In this document: positions 1 through 5,348 of the stretch, one piece after another
Numbering within the stretch: position 1 is the stretch's first letter
Layout of the letters: the number at the start of each line of letters is the position of its first letter
Translations under genes and position numbers: made by a program
The notes under the pieces: model-generated
Seen by the model: only the letters and a program-made list of their open reading frames with translations
Database searches by the model: none
What the model was told of the DNA's origin: nothing
DNA from: Akkermansiaceae bacterium
Lineage (GTDB): Bacteria; Verrucomicrobiota; Verrucomicrobiia; Verrucomicrobiales; Akkermansiaceae
Length of the DNA: 7,713 bases
Direction: 5' to 3'
NCBI GenBank assembly: GCA_029287105.1
Contig: JARFRT010000435.1
Location: 1 to 7,713, forward strand

Positions 1-41
1 GAAGACTTGGGATGAGGCTTGGGTTGCTACTTCATTTGGGA

Positions 42-60
42 ACCACGGAATACACGGAAG
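42..60. repeat. Short direct repeat, two CACGGAA units
   Basis: CACGGAA occurs at 44-50 and again at 53-59, a 9-bp period, inside ACCACGGAATACACGGAAG. Longer runs of similar ACCACGGAA/CACGGAA-type units are, from memory, common in intergenic DNA of Verrucomicrobiota, Planctomycetota and Lentisphaerota. This looks like a minimal copy of such a dispersed repeat. It lies in the gene-free leader, next to a GC-rich palindrome. Only two units are present here, so chance cannot be excluded without a genome-wide count. Confidence 0.45.
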
Positions 61-66
61 TATTTT

Positions 67-79
67 CCGGCGACGCCGG
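67..79. other. Small GC-rich palindrome, possible hairpin
   Basis: CCGGCG-A-CGCCGG is a perfect inverted repeat with 6-bp arms around one base. As RNA it could form a 5-bp stem with a 3-nt loop. On the plus strand it is followed by TCTTTCTTATTT, so it could be a weak terminator for a gene to the left of the window. It could equally be the tail of the neighbouring CACGGAA repeat element. The T-tract is interrupted and the stem is short. Confidence 0.3.
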
Positions 80-129
80 TCTTTCTTATTTGGTTTGTGG
101 AGTTTAAAGCTTTCCGATTTCATGCCTTG

Positions 130-135
130 GATAAT
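130..135 (+). promoter_or_regulatory. Weak candidate -10 element upstream of the cytochrome operon
   Basis: GATAAT matches the sigma-70 -10 consensus TATAAT at five of six positions, and sits in the AT-rich stretch GGATAATTATGG about 58 nt before the first ATG. No convincing -35 hexamer lies 16-18 nt upstream; that position overlaps the palindrome AAAGCTTT (106-113). It is offered only as the best local candidate, and the real promoter could be outside the window. Confidence 0.2.
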
Positions 136-137
136 TA

Positions 138-173
138 TGGACGCTCGGGCTCAGAGGGGTAGGGTTCCGTCCA
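138..173 (+). other. Possible leader stem enclosing a purine-rich tract
   Basis: TGGACG (138-143) and CGTCCA (168-173) are exact reverse complements separated by 24 nt, in the presumed 5' leader of the cytochrome gene. The loop contains AGAGGGG (153-159), the only purine-rich Shine-Dalgarno-like tract nearby, but that lies 33 nt before the ATG, too far for normal use. A 6-bp match at this distance can arise by chance. Confidence 0.15.
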
Positions 174-192
174 GCAATCCAGCTACTGAATC

Positions 193-2541
193 ATGATCAC
201 CGTTAATTTCCGCAGACAAACTATTCTTGTTGGGCTTTTGGGTTGGGGTGTGGGTGGATTGGGCGGGGCTGAGAAATCGAGTAATCCGGTCATCCCGGGC
301 CTGCACCACAAGCATCCGCTCAGTGAGACGCAAGCTGGCGCCGTGCTCATGGCCGAGTTTCGCTGTGCCTCGTGCCATGACGGGATGTCCCGCACCAACA
401 TGAAGGCGGCGCCTGATTTGACAGGAGCAGGGGCGCGATTGACTCCCGGATACCTTCGGCGGTATATCGCCGATCCCGCGGCCACACATCCGGGGACCAC
501 GATGCCGGATATGCTTGCGGGCGAAACGACAGAAAGACGGCAGGAAATCAGCGCGTCAATCAGCCACTATCTGCGGTCCTTGCAAGAGCGCGTAACAGAG
601 GCGGAAAAGCCAGCCCAAGCGGCAGCCCAACCCGAGGCGATGGCCGGGCGGGAACTGTTTCATGGGGTTGGTTGTATTGCCTGCCACTCGCCACGAGATG
701 ATGCGGGGAGTGAACAGGTCAGCGGGAAGGTGGTTTCGCTGTCTCATCTTTCCGGAAAATACCAGCCTGGTGCTCTCGCGGACTTTCTGGGGGCTCCCCT
801 GAAAGTCCGGCCGTCCGGACGCATGCCAGACATGAAGCTCAGCCGCGAAGAGGCGGCCTCTCTAGCCCGTTATCTCAGCGGTGCTCCGCCGGCGAACGCC
901 CCGGACCCTCAGCCACGCCCAACCGCGCAGCAGGTTCTCGAGGGAAAAAATCATTTCACCCAATTCAACTGTGTCGCATGCCACCAGCCCGACCAAGCAG
1001 ACTCCCCCACCCTTGCCCCCAAACTTGGCGGGCTCAACCTGAACGCTGGTTGCCTCTCCTTACAGCCGAAGGGTGCCCCGGATTTCCATTTGAGCGCAAC
1101 CCAGAGAAAGGCGATACGGACGGCGCTTCAGAACCCTGTCGCATCACCCACCCCGGCTGATCAAATCAAGATGCGCCTGACCCAACTCAACTGCATCGCC
1201 TGTCACGTCCGCGACGACTACGGTGGCGTCGCTCCCGAGCTTGATCAATTCTTCCACTCGAGCGAGGAGGCGCTGGGAAACGAAGCCCGGATTCCGCCGC
1301 CACTGACGCTGACCGGGGCCAAGCTGCGTCACGAATGGATGAACAAGGTGCTCTTTGATGGAGAGACCGTCCGGCCCTACATGAAAACCAGGATGCCACA
1401 ATTCGGTGATCTTGCCTTATCGGGACTCTCCGACTTGTTTGCCGGGGTCGACACGATGAAAAAAGTCGATCTTCCCGGGCCACCTCCCCGATCAGGCAAC
1501 GAGATGCGTCGTGGTGCGCAACTCCTGCTCGGTGACAAGGGCCTGAGCTGTATTGCCTGTCACAACTACAATGGCAAGGAGTCGCCCGGAATGAAGGGGC
1601 TCGATCTGATGACCTCGTACCAGCGGCTACAACCGAGTTGGTTTTACCACTATATGAAAAACCCCGCGGCCTTCCGCCCCGGCATCATCATGCCCAGTTA
1701 CTGGCCGAATGGTAAAGCGATGCAGACCGAGATCCTGGGTGGCGATACCGAACTGCAGTTGCGGGCGCTTTGGCATAATTTCTCGCTGGGACGATCGGCC
1801 CGTGACCCGTCGGGACTGCGGACCGCGCCGACCAAATTAGTGGTCACTGACAAAGCCCGGACCTACCGCGGTCGCAGTAGGATTGCCGGCTACCGCGGGA
1901 TTGCGGTCGGCCTCCCCGGCGGAATGAATTACGCGTTCGATGCACAGAATGGTGCCCTTGCCGGGATCTGGCAGGGCGAGTTTGTCAGCGTCAACTGGCG
2001 ATCGCAGGGGACGGGAAACTTTACCCCGGCAAGCAGGTCCGTGCCCCTGGCCCAAGATGTCGCCTTCCTCCAGTTAGCCGATGACAAGACGGAGTGGCCG
2101 CTGCGACCGAAAAAAAGCAAGGAACAACCGGTCAACCCCGATCCACTCTACCCGCGCAAACATGGCTATGCCTTTGGCGGCTACTTTTTGGATGCTGCGT
2201 CCATTCCCACCTTTATGTACCGTTGCGGGCCTATTGCGATTGAGGACAAGTCCGTCAGCGCCGAGGTCGGCGGGAAAACCGTGCTGCGACGCACGTTCCA
2301 ATTTTCCACACCCACGCAGGAGACGGTCTATCTTCGTGCGCTAACAGGAAACATAACACCGGGAGCAACTCAAGGGGCCATGACCGCCTTTCAAACGGCC
2401 GACGTTGCGATCACCATCGCCAGTGGGGAGACGATCCTCCGACCCTCTCACGACAAGGAAGCCGCGCAGGAGCTCCTGATTCAACTCACCCTGCCCAAGG
2501 GAAAATCCACCTACTCCATGGATTACACATTGCTCAAGTAA
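193..2541 (+). CDS. Exported pentahaem c-type cytochrome with C-terminal beta-rich domain
   Basis: Probable periplasmic electron-transfer protein. Seen: a signal peptide (RR at 7-8, hydrophobic stretch 11-24, likely cleavage near Ala26) and five CXXCH haem-attachment motifs at residues 58-62, 161-165, 260-264, 334-338 and 453-457. Likely axial methionines in 'MP' contexts follow haem 1 (M104), haem 2 (M211), haem 4 (M401) and haem 5 (M500). Haem 3 has none before haem 4 begins. Residues 137-150 are an Ala/Gln/Glu-rich linker. Residues about 545-782 contain no haem motif and read as a beta-rich domain, with NYAFDAQNG, WQGEF and YAFGGYFLD, resembling tails of other planctomycete/verrucomicrobial cytochromes. 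The start is firm: an in-frame TGA at 187-189 blocks any upstream start, and later ones lose the signal peptide. No Shine-Dalgarno sequence precedes it. First gene of a three-gene run, 1 nt from the next, suggesting it accepts electrons from the propeller protein. The partner is inferred. Confidence 0.9.
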   Translation: MITVNFRRQTILVGLLGWGVGGLGGAEKSSNPVIPGLHHKHPLSETQAGAVLMAEFRCASCHDGMSRTNMKAAPDLTGAGARLTPGYLRRYIADPAATHPGTTMPDMLAGETTERRQEISASISHYLRSLQERVTEAEKPAQAAAQPEAMAGRELFHGVGCIACHSPRDDAGSEQVSGKVVSLSHLSGKYQPGALADFLGAPLKVRPSGRMPDMKLSREEAASLARYLSGAPPANAPDPQPRPTAQQVLEGKNHFTQFNCVACHQPDQADSPTLAPKLGGLNLNAGCLSLQPKGAPDFHLSATQRKAIRTALQNPVASPTPADQIKMRLTQLNCIACHVRDDYGGVAPELDQFFHSSEEALGNEARIPPPLTLTGAKLRHEWMNKVLFDGETVRPYMKTRMPQFGDLALSGLSDLFAGVDTMKKVDLPGPPPRSGNEMRRGAQLLLGDKGLSCIACHNYNGKESPGMKGLDLMTSYQRLQPSWFYHYMKNPAAFRPGIIMPSYWPNGKAMQTEILGGDTELQLRALWHNFSLGRSARDPSGLRTAPTKLVVTDKARTYRGRSRIAGYRGIAVGLPGGMNYAFDAQNGALAGIWQGEFVSVNWRSQGTGNFTPASRSVPLAQDVAFLQLADDKTEWPLRPKKSKEQPVNPDPLYPRKHGYAFGGYFLDAASIPTFMYRCGPIAIEDKSVSAEVGGKTVLRRTFQFSTPTQETVYLRALTGNITPGATQGAMTAFQTADVAITIASGETILRPSHDKEAAQELLIQLTLPKGKSTYSMDYTLLK

Positions 2542-2542
2542 G

Positions 2543-4075
2543 ATGACGAAAGAAAACAGATTACTTCGATGGTCAGTCACCCTACTGACCCTGTGCGCGA
2601 CTCATTCGGGTGCCGAAGAAGTCGGCGACCGCTGGGGGACTGCCGACCGCGAACGCGCCTACTACCGCATCGTCGATATCCCGATCCCTAAAGGTCTGGT
2701 TCTTGAAGCAGGTGCCTTCACGGCACTACCGGACGATCGTGTTGCGGTGGCAACCCGATATGGTGATATCTTTTTTATCTCGGGCGTGGACGAGGCCAAG
2801 CCGCAACCCGACTATCATCTTTTTGCGACCGGGATGGACGAGATTTTCGGCCTGGCATGGAAAGATGATGCGCTCTACGTCACCCAGAGCTGTGAGCTGA
2901 CCCGGGTCAAGGACACGTCGAAGGACGGTCGGGCGGATCGTTTTGAGGTGGTTTCGGACGCATGGGGGTACGGGAACTTCCACGAATACGCATTTGGTTC
3001 AAAATTCGACCCTGAGGGCAACCTCTACGTCGCCCTCGGGCTTTCCGGCTCGTATTACTCGCGGGAATTGTTTCGTGGGTGGACGCTGAAGATAACGCCG
3101 GACGGCAAGAGCATCCCGATAGCCAGCGGCCTGCGCAGCCCCGGCGGAATCGGTCCCAACGAACACGGCGCCCTGTTCTACATCGAGAGCCAGGGGCCAT
3201 GGAACTCAGCCAACAGCCTGAAATTCATCAAGGAGGGCGGTTTCATGGGCCACCCTGTTAGCTTCAACTGGTACGACTACGCACCGAACATGGGCAAGGC
3301 ACCGACAACGCCAAAATCACCCTCACGGATGGTGGTCGAAAAAGAGCGGATCCCGGAACTTGTCCCCTACGCCGTTATCTTCCCCTACATCCGCATGGGG
3401 CGCTCGGTCACCGGTTTCACCGTCAATCGCACCCAAGGGAAATTCGGCCCGTTCGAAGACCAGATGTTTTTGGGCGACTACACCCAGTCCTTGATCATGC
3501 GCGCCACCACCGAGCAGGTCAACGGGGTCTGGCAAGGCGCCTGCTACCCGTTCCGCGAGGGTCTCTCGACCGGCATCCTCAACGTCCAGTTCACCCCCGA
3601 AGGACGCCTTCTTTGCGGCGGCACCAACCGCGGCTGGCCCGTGCGCGGATTGAAAGCCTTTGCGCTGGAACGTCTTGAATGGACCGGCCTCATGCCCTTC
3701 GAGATCAAACGCGTCAGCATCACGCCGGACGGATTTCATATCGACTTCACCAAACCCGTCGATACGGCAACGGGCACGGAACCCGCGTCCTACGTGGTCA
3801 AAACCTTTACCCACCATTATCGTCAGGCCTACGGAGGCCCCGAGATCGAACAAGCCACCCCGAGCGTCGAATCCGTTGTGCTTGCACCGGACGGATTATC
3901 CGCCAGGATCGTACTCGACACGCTCGCCAAAGGGCACGTGCATGAATTCGATCTCGGTGCGCTGCGCTCGCGCGATGGGGAAGAACTTTTGCACCGGGAC
4001 GCGTATTACACCGTCAACGAAGTGCCGAAAAAACAGATCCCGCAACCCTCAAAAAAAGCCGCCCACAAACCATGA
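2543..4075 (+). CDS. Exported six-bladed-propeller protein, soluble sugar dehydrogenase-like, with C-terminal Ig-like domain
   Basis: Likely periplasmic oxidoreductase of the broad PQQ-dependent sugar/sorbosone dehydrogenase-like propeller class. Seen: a signal peptide (hydrophobic 11-20, likely cleavage after Ala24), then YRIVDIPIPKGLVLEAGAF and LPDDRVAVATRYGDI typical of PVC propeller proteins. DTSKDGRADRFE (124-135) looks like a calcium-type loop. FHEYAFGSKFDPEGNLYVALG spans 146-166, and SGLRSPGGIGPNEHGALFYI runs 195-214. By analogy with soluble glucose dehydrogenase, where His144 is the base and Arg228 contacts PQQ, His147 and Arg198 are candidates; this is inferred from motif order, not an alignment. 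Residues about 385-495 form a beta-sandwich-like domain (GFHIDFTKPVD, AYYTVNEVP), followed by a Lys/Pro-rich tail. No CXXCH is present, although PVC relatives often carry a fused haem domain; here the separate upstream cytochrome may fill that role. Starts 1 nt after the cytochrome stop without a clear Shine-Dalgarno sequence, so probably translationally coupled. Substrate and cofactor unproven. Confidence 0.87.
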   Translation: MTKENRLLRWSVTLLTLCATHSGAEEVGDRWGTADRERAYYRIVDIPIPKGLVLEAGAFTALPDDRVAVATRYGDIFFISGVDEAKPQPDYHLFATGMDEIFGLAWKDDALYVTQSCELTRVKDTSKDGRADRFEVVSDAWGYGNFHEYAFGSKFDPEGNLYVALGLSGSYYSRELFRGWTLKITPDGKSIPIASGLRSPGGIGPNEHGALFYIESQGPWNSANSLKFIKEGGFMGHPVSFNWYDYAPNMGKAPTTPKSPSRMVVEKERIPELVPYAVIFPYIRMGRSVTGFTVNRTQGKFGPFEDQMFLGDYTQSLIMRATTEQVNGVWQGACYPFREGLSTGILNVQFTPEGRLLCGGTNRGWPVRGLKAFALERLEWTGLMPFEIKRVSITPDGFHIDFTKPVDTATGTEPASYVVKTFTHHYRQAYGGPEIEQATPSVESVVLAPDGLSARIVLDTLAKGHVHEFDLGALRSRDGEELLHRDAYYTVNEVPKKQIPQPSKKAAHKP

Positions 4076-5133
4076 AAACAACATCACTGCCACGCACACT
4101 TTCCTCCCTCATCCTGCTGGGTTGGTTCATCCAACCGGCCATGGCCGAAGTCCGTACACACCCTGTGCCCGAGAGCCCGAAATGGCTGACCTACCAGGGT
4201 GGAGAAGGCCCGGGAAAGGGAAAACACATTGTGCTCATCTCCGCTGAGCAGGAATACCGCAGCGAGCAATCGATGCCGATGATGGCCGGCATCCTGGCGA
4301 AGCACCACGGGTTCGACTGCACCGTGCTTTTTGGCACCAACGAGCAAGGTCTGGTTGATCCAACCATGCCCGTGTTCCCGAAAAAAGGCCAGGAGGACGC
4401 CTTCAAAAAACACAACATCCACGGCTTGGAACATCTGGAAAAAGCCGACCTCGTCATCCTCTTCACACGCTTGCTCACCTTGCCCGACGAGCAGCAAAAG
4501 CAGATTGTCCGTTACTTCGATTCCGGAAAACCCATCATCGGCCTACGCACCGCAAACCACGGATTCCGCGCCCCCCTGCCCTACAAGATCGACGGCAAGC
4601 AGGTCAAGATCGGCCACATCCTCGGCGGTAGCTTCATGAAGCACCACGGGAATTGGCACCAGGATTCGACCCGCGGTGATCTGGTGGAAAAGATGAAAAG
4701 TCACCCGATCCTCACCGGCGTCAAAGACATCTGGGGGCCGTCCGATGTTTACCGGACATACAAGGAAAGCGAAAGCCTGCCCGATGGCTGCACCGCGCTG
4801 GTCGACGGCCAACCACTGATCGGCCGCAAGCAGGGTGGCAAGTCCAACCCTCAAAAAATACCCCTGCCGGTGGTCTGGTTTAAACACTGGAAAACAAGCG
4901 GCGGTCAATCGGCCCGCGTCCTACAATCGACCATGGGCAGCGGCAAGGACCTCGAAAACCCGGGCCTGCGCCGACTCGTCGTCAATGCCGCCTACTGGGC
5001 CATGGGGCTGGAAAAACAGATCAGCGCCGACCGCAGCGTCGATTACACCGGTGAATACAAACCTCTGGTCAGCGGCTTCCAGTACGAAAAGCTCGGGGTG
5101 GTGCCGCAGGCGCCATCCGCCTACCGCAAGTAG
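4072..5133 (+). CDS. Exported ThuA-like domain protein
   Basis: Member of the ThuA-like family, which has a class I glutamine-amidotransferase-like fold and is named for the rhizobial trehalose-utilisation protein ThuA. Seen: a strong signal peptide ending PAMA, cleavage after residue 25. The flavodoxin-like core starts at KHIVLISAEQEYRSEQSMP (51-69), followed by FDCTVLF, the strand ADLVILFTR (125-133), and IIGLRTANHGF (155-165) at the turn where amidotransferases carry the catalytic Cys. Here that turn has Ala/Asn/His and no Cys, so glutaminase chemistry is not expected. Family signatures include HPILTGV (211-217), VYRTY (226-230), LPVVWFKHW (265-273), and the ending MGSGKDLENPGLRRLVVNA with YWAMGLE. 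Its ATG overlaps the propeller stop as ATGA with no Shine-Dalgarno sequence, so translation is probably coupled. Context suggests action on a sugar or an oxidised (keto) sugar made by the neighbouring dehydrogenase; this is inference, and the reaction is not established for this branch. Confidence 0.92.
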   Translation: MKTTSLPRTLSSLILLGWFIQPAMAEVRTHPVPESPKWLTYQGGEGPGKGKHIVLISAEQEYRSEQSMPMMAGILAKHHGFDCTVLFGTNEQGLVDPTMPVFPKKGQEDAFKKHNIHGLEHLEKADLVILFTRLLTLPDEQQKQIVRYFDSGKPIIGLRTANHGFRAPLPYKIDGKQVKIGHILGGSFMKHHGNWHQDSTRGDLVEKMKSHPILTGVKDIWGPSDVYRTYKESESLPDGCTALVDGQPLIGRKQGGKSNPQKIPLPVVWFKHWKTSGGQSARVLQSTMGSGKDLENPGLRRLVVNAAYWAMGLEKQISADRSVDYTGEYKPLVSGFQYEKLGVVPQAPSAYRK

Positions 5134-5348
5134 GCCGGAAGATCCTGTGCTTGTGCTCCGGTGCAATGCAAGTCGACTCACATCAATTGAGACGTAGCCA
5201 TCCCGTCCTTTGGCAGCCCCCGTTTTCGTCATAGTTTGGGCATATTTGTAGACTCCTGGGAGTGTGTCTTTTGGGTCAGGTGGTCGATAGCACCGTGCAG
5301 GCAGGAGATAGGGGGGTGGATCCCTGCTGTGAAACCAAATAACAATTT
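5134..5348. other. Convergent intergenic spacer, no clear terminator
   Basis: This 215-bp spacer separates two converging genes, where a bidirectional terminator would be expected. Only weak structures are visible: CCGGA (5135-5139) with TCCGG (5157-5161) and a 17-nt loop; ACTCC-TG-GGAGT (5252-5263) followed on the plus strand by GTGTCTTTT; and, pairing with one bulge, the GC-rich stretch around GCAGG...CCTGC near 5301-5325. None combines a long GC-rich stem with an immediate T-tract. I see no gene, tRNA or repeat array here. Confidence 0.5.

Noticed and set aside
2576..2600. Lipobox at Cys18 of the propeller protein (LLTLC)
   Set aside because: A leucine directly before the cysteine does not fit the usual Gly/Ala/Ser at that position; a normal signal peptidase I site after Ala24 is more likely.
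3323..3853. Minus-strand open frame of 176 codons inside the propeller gene
   Set aside because: It is antisense to a well-supported propeller gene; the Gly/Asp/Ala-rich product shows no domain and no ribosome-binding context.
3660..4247. Plus-strand open frame of 195 codons spanning the propeller/ThuA junction
   Set aside because: It is an out-of-frame shadow over two good genes; its Ser/Thr/Pro/Arg-rich product is typical of a shifted high-GC reading frame.
5252..5272. ACTCC-TG-GGAGT followed by GTGTCTTTT as a rho-independent terminator
   Set aside because: A 2-nt loop is impossible and the reduced 4-bp stem is too weak; the T-tract is short, interrupted and displaced from the stem.
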